From contig NZ_WMID02000002.1 of the NCBI RefSeq assembly GCF_009711165.2, positions 124,001-188,000 of the forward strand: a stretch of 64,000 nt of DNA, read 5' to 3'. Positions 45,222-52,488 of this stretch are shown one piece after another; positions within the stretch are counted from its first letter, which is position 1; the number at the start of each line of letters is the position of its first letter. Position numbers and translations under genes: made by a program. The notes beneath the pieces are model-generated. The model was not told where the DNA came from, made no database searches, and saw only the letters and a program-made list of their open reading frames with translations. Source of the stretch: Flavobacterium sp. MC2016-06 (lineage in GTDB: Bacteria; Bacteroidota; Bacteroidia; Flavobacteriales; Flavobacteriaceae).

Positions 45222-48068
45222 ATGAAAAAAAATCTAGTACTAATAGCAGGCCTTTTTACATTTTCGGGTCTTTATGCTCAAGAAAATAAAACAGAACAAG
45301 ATACTTTAAAGAACAATGAGCTTTCAGAAGTTACCATTGTTGGATCAAGGAGTAAAAACCGTGTTAAAACCGATGTTCCTGTTCCGGTTGATATTTTTAA
45401 TATTAATGAAATAACAAAAGGAGCTCCTTCTACAAGTGTTACGCAAATTTTAAATTATGTTGCGCCATCTTTTACCAGTAATCCAACTTCTACCGCAGAT
45501 GGAACAGATCACGTAGATCCGGCACAATTAAGAGGTTTAGGCCCTGATCAAGTTTTGATATTGGTAAACGGAAAACGCAGACATACCAGTGCACTTGTAA
45601 ATATAAACGGATCACCAGGAAGAGGTTCTGTTGGAACGGATTTAAATGCAATCCCGTCGTTTGCAATCGAAAGAATCGAAGTGCTTCGTGATGGAGCAGC
45701 GGCACAATACGGTTCTGATGCCATAGCTGGAGTCATTAATATAGTATTAAAAAAGAATGCTAATTTCCTTTCAGGAGATGTTCAATACGGAGCCAACTTA
45801 TCTTCAGGATCTAATAATTTTGAAGGTGGAAGCGACGGACAGACTTTACAATTAAATTTAAATTACGGAACTTCTTTAGGGAAAGCAGGCAGTTTCTTGA
45901 ATGTTACAGGAAGCGCTGTTACCAGACAAGCAACAAGCAGAGCAGGAATTAGAAACAACGCCATTTTTAATGCGTATAATGCCGTAGAAAATAGAGCTGC
46001 CAAAGACGGAGTTCAAATAAACTCATTGTTCAGTAATATTAATAATACGTCAAACTCAGCTCAAATCATCAGTACTTTACAACAGTATGCACCGCAGGTA
46101 GGTTATTTTACAACGGCACAGCAAACTGCTATTGCTTCGGCATCGACCATTACACAAATGCAGACCGCCTTAAATTTTGATGTTACTAATAATGAACTTA
46201 ATTATAGAGGACAGCAGAGAAGCGATTATAACATGAGTGTTGGACAGTCTGAATTGGCTACAGGACAGGTTTATTATAATGCAAAATATCCTTTAACAGA
46301 GATTACTTCATTGTATTCTTTTGGTGGAATTTCGTATCGTAACGGGAAATCGTACGCTTTTAACAGACTCCCAAATGGTTCTGGGACTTTCACGCAAGTG
46401 TATGAAAATGGGTTCCTGCCAGAAATTGAATCGGATATTTTAGATGCTTCTTCGGCAGTAGGAGTTACAACTAATTTGTTTGGATTTGATACTGACTTAA
46501 GTACTAATTTAGGAACAAATTCTTTTAAATATGGTGTAAACAATACCATAAATGCAACATTAGGAACCAATTCTCCTTCTAGTTTTGATGCAGGTAAAGT
46601 TTCATTTTTACAAAGCACTACCAATTTAGATTTTACTAAAAAATACGATGTACTCCACGGGTTAAACGTAGCTTTTGGAGGCGAATTTAGATACGAAAAT
46701 TATCAGATTAAAGCAGGCGAAGAAGCTTCATACGGTTTGTATGATACAAATGGTGATTTAGTTACCGGAATTTTGCCCACTGCTTCGCCTTTAATAGTAA
46801 CTGATTTCTTTGGAAATAAACGAAGCGCCGGCGCGCAGGGATTCTCAGGATTTCAGCCTTCAGATGCTAAAGAAAAAGACAGAAAAAGTGTTGCTGCTTA
46901 TGTCGATTTAGAATTAAACCCAACCGAAAACTGGCTTTTAAACGGAGCGGCACGTTTTGAAAATTATTCAGATTTTGGAAGTACAGTTATTTTTAAATTA
47001 GCTTCACTTCTTAAATTAAATGATTTTATCAATTGGAGAATTTCTGGACAAACAGGTTTTAGAGCGCCATCGTTACAGCAGAAATATTTTGAAACCAGTT
47101 CAACTCAATTTATAAACGGCTCACCTTATCAAGTAGGATATTTTACAAATGATTCTGATGCAGCAAAAAGTATTGGAGTAGAAAACTTAAAACCAGAGAA
47201 ATCTAAAAGTATAAGTACAGGATTTACATTCAAAATTCCAGAAGCAAATATTACCATTTCTACAGATGCTTATTTCACTAGAATTGATGACAGAATTGTA
47301 TTAACAGGACAATATTCAAGGCCAACAGACGCACAAATTGGCGCAGCAACTTCTCCAGAACAAGCACAAGCATTAACATTGTTTCAAGAAGCATTTGATC
47401 TTAAAGGTGTGGAAAGAGCTTCATTTTGGACAAACGGAATTAACTCTGAGACAAAAGGTGTAGATGTTGTGATTTCTCAAAAATACGATGTGATTCAAGA
47501 TTTTACTATCAGAAATGATTTTGCAATTAGTTACAACGAAACCAAAAGAGTAGGAGCTTTAAATGTACCTCAATCTATCGTTAATGCAGGTGGAGATCCT
47601 TATGTATATTCATTTTTTCCAGAATCGAGCAGAGTGTATTTAGAAGAAGCAATTCCGAAATTGAAAGCGAATTTAACTACAACTTTTAATATCAAGAAAT
47701 TAGACATTTATTTAAGAAACAGTTATTTCGACCAGGTAACAGATCCGGGAGCAACCGATGTAAATTTAGACGGATTTTCTTCTGTATACGAACATCCGGT
47801 ATACCGCGCCAAATTAGTAACCGATTTATCTTTAGGATATCAAATAAATGAGCATTTCAGGCTTACACTTGGTGTTAATAATATAGGAGACGTTTATCCA
47901 GACAGAAACAATCCTTCAACACCGGCTTTTACTAACACAACGCCAACATTATCTCCAGCGCCAAGCACAGATTTAACTAATGCCAATCAGTTTGCCTATT
48001 CAAGAGCTGTTTCACAATTTGGGTTAAACGGAAGATTTGGTTTCGCACGTTTGAGCTTTAAATTTTAA
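45222..48068 (+). CDS. TonB-dependent receptor in the sulfur/methionine island
   Basis: Outer-membrane importer energised by TonB. The 948 residues have a signal peptide ([15 protein letters not shown]), no carboxypeptidase-like domain, a plug domain at about 45-165 ([54 protein letters not shown]), and a barrel ending [11 protein letters not shown]. The [15 protein letters not shown] plug end is typical. The Met/Cys leader and the shared operator motif upstream suggest its cargo is a sulfur compound, perhaps a peptide, sulfonate or cobalamin-type cofactor; this is inference from context. A terminator follows. Confidence 0.93.
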   Translation: MKKNLVLIAGLFTFSGLYAQENKTEQDTLKNNELSEVTIVGSRSKNRVKTDVPVPVDIFNINEITKGAPSTSVTQILNYVAPSFTSNPTSTADGTDHVDPAQLRGLGPDQVLILVNGKRRHTSALVNINGSPGRGSVGTDLNAIPSFAIERIEVLRDGAAAQYGSDAIAGVINIVLKKNANFLSGDVQYGANLSSGSNNFEGGSDGQTLQLNLNYGTSLGKAGSFLNVTGSAVTRQATSRAGIRNNAIFNAYNAVENRAAKDGVQINSLFSNINNTSNSAQIISTLQQYAPQVGYFTTAQQTAIASASTITQMQTALNFDVTNNELNYRGQQRSDYNMSVGQSELATGQVYYNAKYPLTEITSLYSFGGISYRNGKSYAFNRLPNGSGTFTQVYENGFLPEIESDILDASSAVGVTTNLFGFDTDLSTNLGTNSFKYGVNNTINATLGTNSPSSFDAGKVSFLQSTTNLDFTKKYDVLHGLNVAFGGEFRYENYQIKAGEEASYGLYDTNGDLVTGILPTASPLIVTDFFGNKRSAGAQGFSGFQPSDAKEKDRKSVAAYVDLELNPTENWLLNGAARFENYSDFGSTVIFKLASLLKLNDFINWRISGQTGFRAPSLQQKYFETSSTQFINGSPYQVGYFTNDSDAAKSIGVENLKPEKSKSISTGFTFKIPEANITISTDAYFTRIDDRIVLTGQYSRPTDAQIGAATSPEQAQALTLFQEAFDLKGVERASFWTNGINSETKGVDVVISQKYDVIQDFTIRNDFAISYNETKRVGALNVPQSIVNAGGDPYVYSFFPESSRVYLEEAIPKLKANLTTTFNIKKLDIYLRNSYFDQVTDPGATDVNLDGFSSVYEHPVYRAKLVTDLSLGYQINEHFRLTLGVNNIGDVYPDRNNPSTPAFTNTTPTLSPAPSTDLTNANQFAYSRAVSQFGLNGRFGFARLSFKF

Positions 48069-48080
48069 AGTAAAATAAAG

Positions 48081-48117
48081 AAATCATTGCGAATCCGCGT
48101 CTTCGCACTGATTTTTT
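48081..48117 (+). terminator. Terminator after the TonB receptor
   Basis: Stem AAATCATTGCGAA against TTCGCACTGATTT with one mismatch, then T-run. Confidence 0.85.
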
Positions 48118-48182
48118 TAAATCATTTTAATCCTTTAATCTGTGGCTGAATTTTTATTTAATGTTAAATAATTACATTTCTA

Positions 48183-48213
48183 TTTGGTAGTTTAAAAATA
48201 GTTACTACATTTA
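48183..48213 (+). promoter_or_regulatory. Candidate promoter of leader B
   Basis: TTTG at 48183-48186, 19 bases, TACATTTA at 48206-48213 (one mismatch to TAnnTTTG). Start expected near 48219, within the adjoining operator motif. Confidence 0.55.
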
Positions 48214-48233
48214 CTCTATCAAATTAGTAGAAT
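48213..48233 (+). promoter_or_regulatory. Candidate sulfur-regulon operator, site 2
   Basis: CTCTATCAAATTAGTAGAAT, the best-formed copy of the shared motif, covers the predicted transcription start of the leader-B/metY transcript. Confidence 0.55.
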
Positions 48234-48271
48234 TAAAAATAGAGAATTTTTAATTAATACAATTTTATAAA

Positions 48272-48349
48272 ATGAAAACGATAGCAGACAAAATGATGAT
48301 GTGTTGTATGATGAGCCAATGTGCTCCAACCTGCTGTTGCCAAAAGTGA
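48272..48349 (+). CDS. Leader peptide B (25 codons, nearly half Met or Cys)
   Basis: ATG frame with Met at codons 1, 8, 9, 10, 13, 14 and Cys at 11, 12, 17, 21, 22, 23: the core reads KMMMCCMMSQCAPTCCC. Such density is characteristic of amino-acid-sensing leader peptides. The last codons and stop contain GCCAAAAG (48339-48346), which can pair over 8 bp with CTTTTGGT in the left arm of the next terminator, so a ribosome reaching the stop would favour termination and one stalled earlier would favour read-through. Precedes a small protein and metY. Confidence 0.78.
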   Translation: MKTIADKMMMCCMMSQCAPTCCCQK

Positions 48350-48380
48350 AAGATAAAATCTTTGTTATAGTTAAACTATA

Positions 48381-48416
48381 AACCCTTTTGGTAAGCCAGC
48401 CAAAAGGGTTTTTTTA
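48381..48416 (+). terminator. Attenuator terminator B
   Basis: Perfect 11-bp stem AACCCTTTTGG against CCAAAAGGGTT, loop TAAGCCAG, then T-run. Nearly identical in stem sequence to terminator D at 51794. Confidence 0.9.
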
Positions 48417-48440
48417 TTTCACCATTTTAAAATTATAATC

Positions 48441-48614
48441 ATGAAAACACTAGATAAAAATTCGAAAACAATACAGTGGTTATCAGACATAGAATCCAAC
48501 TCGATACAAGATATACAGACAGAAACAATGCAACATGAAGAATTCTATTTAACAGATCAAAAAACATTACTATTTCAAATGTATGAACTAGAAGAAGAAG
48601 ATCTTTTTGTTTAA
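48441..48614 (+). CDS. Small protein before metY (57 aa, unknown)
   Basis: ATG frame directly downstream of attenuator B and 58 bases before metY. Acidic (QMYELEEEDLFV at the end), no signal peptide or membrane segment. Its last 16 residues, TLLFQMYELEEEDLFV, align with the last 16 of the 67-residue protein at 51910 (SLLFLMYSKENETLFI): nine identities and several conservative changes. Both occupy the same place after a Met/Cys leader and terminator, so they may be one unrecognised family. I assign no function. Confidence 0.65.
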   Translation: MKTLDKNSKTIQWLSDIESNSIQDIQTETMQHEEFYLTDQKTLLFQMYELEEEDLFV

Positions 48615-48672
48615 AAATAAAGTAATTACAATTTCAAAAACATATTAATAATATCAAAAAAACTAAGAAATC

Positions 48673-49977
48673 ATGAGCACACAAAAATTTGCAACAAACG
48701 CACTACACGCAGGACACGATGTTACTAAAAATGCAGGAACTAGAGCAGTGCCTATTTATCAGACATCATCATATGTTTTTAACAATTCAGATCATGCAGC
48801 CAATTTATTTGGTCTTGCCGAAGCCGGATTTATTTACACAAGATTAAACAATCCAACCAATGATGTTTTAGAACAACGGCTGGCTGCGCTTGAAGGCGGA
48901 ATTGGCGCTGTAGTTACAGCTTCTGGAGCATCGGCAATCTCCACAACTTTCTTAACTTTGCTAAAATCGGGAGATCATATTGTAGCATCAAACAGTTTGT
49001 ATGGAGGAACTTATAACTTATTAAAAGTAACGCTGCCAAGATTAGGAATTACTACAACATTTGTAGATCCATCAAAAGCAGAAAACTTTACAAAGGCTGC
49101 AAAAGAAAATACAAGAGCCTTTTTTGTAGAATCATTAGGAAATCCAAAACTTGATGTATTAGATTTAAAAGCAATTTCGGCGGAAGCAAAAGCCTTCAAA
49201 GTACCTTTTATAGTAGACAATACAGTTGCGACACCTTATTTATTGAACCCAATAAAATACGGAGCCGATATTGTAATTCACTCTTTAACTAAATATATTT
49301 CTGGAAACGGAACTTCATTAGGAGGTGTAATTGTAGACGCAGGAAATTTTGACTGGTCAAACGGAAAATTTCCTGAGTTTACAGAGCCTTCTGCTGGATA
49401 TCATGGTTTAGTATATCACGAAGCTTTAGGAAATGCAGCCTTTATTGCAAAAGCAAGAATAGAAGGACTGCGCGATTTTGGAGCAGCATTGAGTCCATTT
49501 AATGCATTTCAGATTATTCAAGGATTAGAAACATTACCAATTAGAATTAAGAAACACAGTGAAAATGCTTTGGCACTTGCCGAATGGTTAGAAAAACAAG
49601 ATGAGGTAGTCTGGGTAAATTATCCAGGTTTAAAAAATAATAAATATTATAATTTAGCCAAAGAATATCTTCCAGAAGGACAAAGCGGTGTTATCACTTT
49701 TGGATTAAAAGGCGGTTTTGATGCTGCTAAAAAAGTAGTTGATCAAACAAAACTATTCTCGCTTTTAGCCAATATCGGCGATACAAAATCACTGATTATT
49801 CATCCAGCAAGCACAACACACCAGCAATTAACAGATAATGAACAAATAGAAACAGGAGTTTCAAAAGATTTGATTCGTCTTTCTGTTGGAATTGAAGCTA
49901 TCGAGGATTTAATTGCAGACCTTGAAACTGTTTTTGCAAGCGTTACACAATCACAATACAGTATCAATAAAAATTAG
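48673..49977 (+). CDS. metY: O-acetylhomoserine sulfhydrylase (aminocarboxypropyltransferase)
   Basis: PLP enzyme joining sulfide to O-acetylhomoserine to give homocysteine. The 434-residue length is typical of MetY rather than the shorter cystathionine synthases. Seen: GTRAVPIYQTSSYVF, YTRLNNPTNDVLEQRLAALE, ASGASAIS, the Asp in VDNTVATPYL and the PLP lysine in HSLTKYISGNGTSLGG near residue 211. Preceded by leader B and the small protein; followed by a terminator. The acyl donor is made by metX. Confidence 0.94.
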   Translation: MSTQKFATNALHAGHDVTKNAGTRAVPIYQTSSYVFNNSDHAANLFGLAEAGFIYTRLNNPTNDVLEQRLAALEGGIGAVVTASGASAISTTFLTLLKSGDHIVASNSLYGGTYNLLKVTLPRLGITTTFVDPSKAENFTKAAKENTRAFFVESLGNPKLDVLDLKAISAEAKAFKVPFIVDNTVATPYLLNPIKYGADIVIHSLTKYISGNGTSLGGVIVDAGNFDWSNGKFPEFTEPSAGYHGLVYHEALGNAAFIAKARIEGLRDFGAALSPFNAFQIIQGLETLPIRIKKHSENALALAEWLEKQDEVVWVNYPGLKNNKYYNLAKEYLPEGQSGVITFGLKGGFDAAKKVVDQTKLFSLLANIGDTKSLIIHPASTTHQQLTDNEQIETGVSKDLIRLSVGIEAIEDLIADLETVFASVTQSQYSINKN

Positions 49978-49997
49978 GTTTTTTTGTTTTTTGTTTA

Positions 49998-50042
49998 AAA
50001 ATTGCCTTTAGCAATGTGAATTTTGCTAGAGGTAATTTTTTA
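49998..50042 (+). terminator. Terminator after metY
   Basis: Stem AAATTGCCTTTAGCAA against TTGCTAGAGGTAATTT with two non-Watson-Crick positions, then T-run. Confidence 0.75.
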
Positions 50043-50061
50043 TGAAAAGTATATATAAAGA

Positions 50062-50155
50062 TTTAAACCATATAAGTGATATAAGTAAATTTAAGAAAGA
50101 GATGGAGTTTAGTATAAAGCTTTAATATGAACTTATATCATTTATATGGTTAATT
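50062..50155. repeat. ACCATATAAG inverted repeat
   Basis: Left arm contains AAACCATATAAGTGATATAA, right arm AACTTATATCATTTATATGG. Same family as 60159-60267. Confidence 0.8.
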
Positions 50156-50173
50156 AATTTAAAATTTAAAATT

Positions 50174-51262
50174 ATGTCGAAGCTTAAAATAAACATTATT
50201 CTTTTTGGAATTGGAAATATCGGAAGCACTTTGATCAATCAGATTATAGAAAGTCAGGAATTTTTTCTTAAAAATAAGAACATCGATTTTCATTTTCCAA
50301 TTATAACCAATTCAACAGTTGCTTTTTTTGAAAAAGAAGGTGTTGGTTATGCGTGGGAAACCAATTTTTTAGAGATGGCAGTTCCGTTTAAAGTGCAAGA
50401 CATTATTGAATTTGCCAAAGAAAACGAATTTGAAAATCTAATTGCAGTAGACGCCACGGCAAGTGACGAATTGATTGTTCATTATAATACGTTGATCCAA
50501 AACGGATTTAATATTGTAGCGGTAAATAAAAAAGCCAACACACTGCCAATTGATTTATATAAAGAACTGCGTGCAGATTTAAAAAAATACGACAAAGAGT
50601 TTTTGTATGAAACATCAGTTGATACTGGTTTTCCGGTTTTGCAGACTTTAAGAGATCTATATTATTCGGGTGAAAAAATCACTAAGATAAGAGGTGTTTT
50701 TTCAGACAACCTGAGTTATGTTTTTAATAGATTTTCATCAGAAGAAACTTCGTTCTCTTCTGTTCTAAAAGATGCCAGTCTTCTGGGTTTAATGCGATCT
50801 ACTTTTAAAGAAGATTTATCTGGAAATGATACAGCAAGAAAATTATTGATTCTAACAAGAGAAATGGGAAAAGACTTTGAACTTTCAGACATCAAAATCC
50901 ATCCTTTTATTACAGAAGAACATTTGGAGAAAAATGGTGTGCTAAATAAAGAAGCAGTAGACCGATCTTTTAAAATTGCTAAAATAACCCAGGCCGATGA
51001 TCATGTTTTGAGATATGTAGGAGAATTTGATGTAGAGAAGAATACACTTGAAGTCAAATTAGTTTCAGAACGTATTACCACAGCGATAGGACAGTTGAAA
51101 GGTTCAGACACTCTTTTTGAGATTTATACAAAGTCTTACGCTAATGATCCGATAGTAATAAAAAGCGCTTCGGCATGTAAGCAGGCAATTTCTCGAGGAA
51201 TTATAGCTGATATTTTAAAAGTAGCAGAAAAAATTAAAAATAAAGAAGCAGTTTGGTCGTAA
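50174..51262 (+). CDS. Homoserine dehydrogenase paralog, possibly altered in activity
   Basis: The 362 residues align with the C-terminal homoserine dehydrogenase half of ThrA in this same window: LFGIGNIGSTLINQI (NAD-binding), NKKANTLPIDLYKELRADL, GEKITKIRGVFSDNLSYVF, EDLSGNDTARKLLILTRE, LKGSDTLFEIYT. The Asp and Lys of the DL-GND...RK motif remain, but the segment that reads EPDPRED in ThrA reads RSTFKED here, so the substrate-binding Glu is replaced by Arg, and FSGTLSY has become FSDNLSY. No aspartokinase domain. Either a diverged enzyme or a regulatory/inactive paralog. Downstream of metY across a terminator and a repeat. Confidence 0.78.
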   Translation: MSKLKINIILFGIGNIGSTLINQIIESQEFFLKNKNIDFHFPIITNSTVAFFEKEGVGYAWETNFLEMAVPFKVQDIIEFAKENEFENLIAVDATASDELIVHYNTLIQNGFNIVAVNKKANTLPIDLYKELRADLKKYDKEFLYETSVDTGFPVLQTLRDLYYSGEKITKIRGVFSDNLSYVFNRFSSEETSFSSVLKDASLLGLMRSTFKEDLSGNDTARKLLILTREMGKDFELSDIKIHPFITEEHLEKNGVLNKEAVDRSFKIAKITQADDHVLRYVGEFDVEKNTLEVKLVSERITTAIGQLKGSDTLFEIYTKSYANDPIVIKSASACKQAISRGIIADILKVAEKIKNKEAVWS

Positions 51263-51393
51263 AGCCCTCTTAAATAGAAATAAGAAAAAAAGTTCTTTGA
51301 TAAACTGATTTGTGGAAATGATTTGAACGCCTAAAAGAGTTTAAAATTGTAAGATTTAACCTGTGTTTAGTGAAAATAAGTTTTTGTAAGATG

Positions 51394-51426
51394 TTTTTTA
51401 ACGTTAAAAGGTTGTTTTTTAACGTT
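51394..51426. promoter_or_regulatory. Operator-like palindrome upstream of leader C
   Basis: TTTTAACGTTAAAA (51396-51409) is a perfect 14-base palindrome; TTTTTTAACG recurs 18 bases later. It lies about 45-60 bases before the leader-C promoter. The regulator is unknown. Confidence 0.4.
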
Positions 51427-51452
51427 TTTTGTAATTAAATTCCTCATTTTTA

Positions 51453-51484
51453 TTTGTATGATAAAAAAAATATTTGCATATTTG
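51453..51484 (+). promoter_or_regulatory. Candidate promoter of leaders C and D
   Basis: TTTG at 51453-51456, 20 bases, CATATTTG at 51477-51484 (one mismatch to TAnnTTTG). Start expected near 51490. Confidence 0.65.
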
Positions 51485-51509
51485 TAATACCCAAAAGCTA
51501 CTAATCAAA

Positions 51510-51581
51510 ATGAATTTAAAAGTCTACAAGATGTTTTGCGCCATTTCGGAAGAAACCGTTATTGGGTCGACTATTGCTTAA
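51510..51581 (+). CDS. Leader peptide C (23 codons)
   Basis: ATG frame MNLKVYKMFCAISEETVIGS plus three residues, TAA stop; Met at codon 8 and Cys at codon 10. Codons 17-19 carry TTATTGGG (51559-51566), perfectly complementary over 8 bases to CCCAATAA (51618-51625), which spans the end of the left arm and the loop of the next terminator. Same geometry as leaders A and B: pairing would block the terminator. Translation is inferred. Confidence 0.58.
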   Translation: MNLKVYKMFCAISEETVIGSTIA

Positions 51582-51610
51582 AAAAATTGTACAAACAATA
51601 TTCATATAGC

Positions 51611-51644
51611 AAAGCCTCCCAATAATATTTAGGAAGCTTTTTTA
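51611..51644 (+). terminator. Attenuator terminator C
   Basis: Stem AAAGCCTCC against GGAAGCTTT with one mismatch, 12-base loop, T-run. Confidence 0.75.
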
Positions 51645-51656
51645 ATTATACATAAA

Positions 51657-51761
51657 ATGCAAGAAATTTTTAAAATATCATATAAATCACAGATGAATAA
51701 ATCCCTACAGATGGACATTAAGATGTTTAACGTCGCACGTATTTGTGTACGCGTCTGTTGA
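51657..51761 (+). CDS. Leader peptide D (34 codons, or 22 from the internal ATG)
   Basis: ATG frame with Met at codons 13, 19 and 23 and Cys at 30 and 34, ending KMFNVARICVRVC-stop. An internal ATG at 51693 would give 22 codons and retain all of the C-terminal Met/Cys part. Two bases after the stop, ACTAAAAG (51763-51770) can pair with CTTTTGGT in terminator D, a position that a terminating ribosome would cover. No separate promoter is visible, so C and D are probably tandem attenuators on one transcript. Confidence 0.55.
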   Translation: MQEIFKISYKSQMNKSLQMDIKMFNVARICVRVC

Positions 51762-51793
51762 TACTAAAAGTATATATAAGTTGTAAAAAACTT

Positions 51794-51831
51794 AAACCCT
51801 TTTGGTATTTTGATCCAAAAGGGTTTTTTTT
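51794..51831 (+). terminator. Attenuator terminator D
   Basis: Perfect 12-bp stem AAACCCTTTTGG against CCAAAAGGGTTT, loop TATTTTGAT, T-run; stem shared with terminator B. Confidence 0.9.
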
Positions 51832-51909
51832 ATTCCATTTGATGAGGTAACAATAAGATAAACAAATAATAAAGATTACAAAACTAGAACAAACTTAAAC
51901 TTAAATATC

Positions 51910-52113
51910 ATGAGCACAGTAAACTACTTAACAAAGACATTTTCAACATTGAAAAATTGGAGAGCAAAAAGAAACAATCCGCCGCCACCAGTAAACGAAT
52001 TAATACACCCAAGTTTTGGCATCACAGAAACGGATAAAAATGCAGTAAAAAAAGCACCAAATTCTTTATTGTTTTTGATGTATTCTAAAGAAAATGAAAC
52101 ACTTTTTATCTAA
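51910..52113 (+). CDS. Small protein before metX (67 aa, unknown)
   Basis: ATG frame following attenuators C and D. Basic N-terminal half (TLKNWRAKRNNPPPPVNEL), then NSLLFLMYSKENETLFI at the C-terminus, which matches the end of the 57-residue protein before metY. No signal peptide or membrane segment. Its position after a Met/Cys leader and terminator in both loci suggests real genes of one family. No function is assigned. Confidence 0.65.
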   Translation: MSTVNYLTKTFSTLKNWRAKRNNPPPPVNELIHPSFGITETDKNAVKKAPNSLLFLMYSKENETLFI

Positions 52114-52124
52114 ATCAAAAGTGT

Positions 52125-52187
52125 TACGCAAATAGGGTGAAAACCGCTTAATTTTACTGGGCAGATTGTTCGGTAAATTTTTGCGTA
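52125..52187 (+). ncRNA. Candidate structured RNA, three-way junction (63 bases)
   Basis: Nested stems: P1 TACGCAAA (52125-52132) with TTTGCGTA (52180-52187); P2 AGGGT-GAAA-ACCGCT with one bulged G and a GAAA tetraloop (52134-52148); P3 TTTACTGGGCA with TGTTCGGTAAA around a GAT loop (52153-52177), 11 pairs including three G-U. No T-run follows, so it is not a plain terminator. It matches no riboswitch class I know. It lies between the 67-aa gene and the SAM-I riboswitch promoter. Confidence 0.5.
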
Positions 52188-52242
52188 TACAATATTCATG
52201 TTGTGTAATCTGTAAAGAAATTGGGAATCAGTTTCGATAAAA

Positions 52243-52274
52243 TTTGCTTGTTTAAGAAAATTGTAGTTAATTTG
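52243..52274 (+). promoter_or_regulatory. Candidate promoter of the SAM riboswitch/metX transcript
   Basis: TTTG at 52243-52246, 20 bases, TTAATTTG at 52267-52274 (one mismatch to TAnnTTTG). Start expected near 52280, about 24 bases before the aptamer. Confidence 0.6.
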
Positions 52275-52302
52275 CACCATTAAGTTCAAAAACGTATTGA
52301 AA

Positions 52303-52409
52303 TGTTATAAAGAAAGGACGAGGGATTAGACCCGATGAATCCTTAGCAACCCTTCGTTAACGCGAAGAAGGTGCTGCATTCTACCACGCCCAAACGTGGA
52401 AAGATAACA
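52303..52409 (+). promoter_or_regulatory. SAM-I (S-box) riboswitch
   Basis: The sequence follows the SAM-I consensus: P1 TGTTAT with ATAACA at the two ends, GAGGGATTAGACCCGATGAA (consensus GAGGGA-UGGCCC-GAUGAA), CCTTAGCAACC, a CTTCG...CGAAG P3 arm, GAAGGTGCTGCATTCTACC, and a CCACG/CGTGG P4 arm. It binds S-adenosylmethionine and lowers expression of metX-thrA when SAM is abundant. The expression platform is unclear: TCTAG/CTAGA at 52421-52436 is a weak hairpin without a strong T-run. Confidence 0.93.
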
Positions 52410-52488
52410 ACAAGAATTTTTCTAGTTTCGTCTAGACTTTCTTTCTAATATTTCCACATACAAATCAATAATACAACAGATTTGAAAA

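Noticed and set aside
52198..52215. Five-codon frame containing one Cys before the SAM riboswitch
   Set aside because: Too short, with no following terminator; expected by chance.
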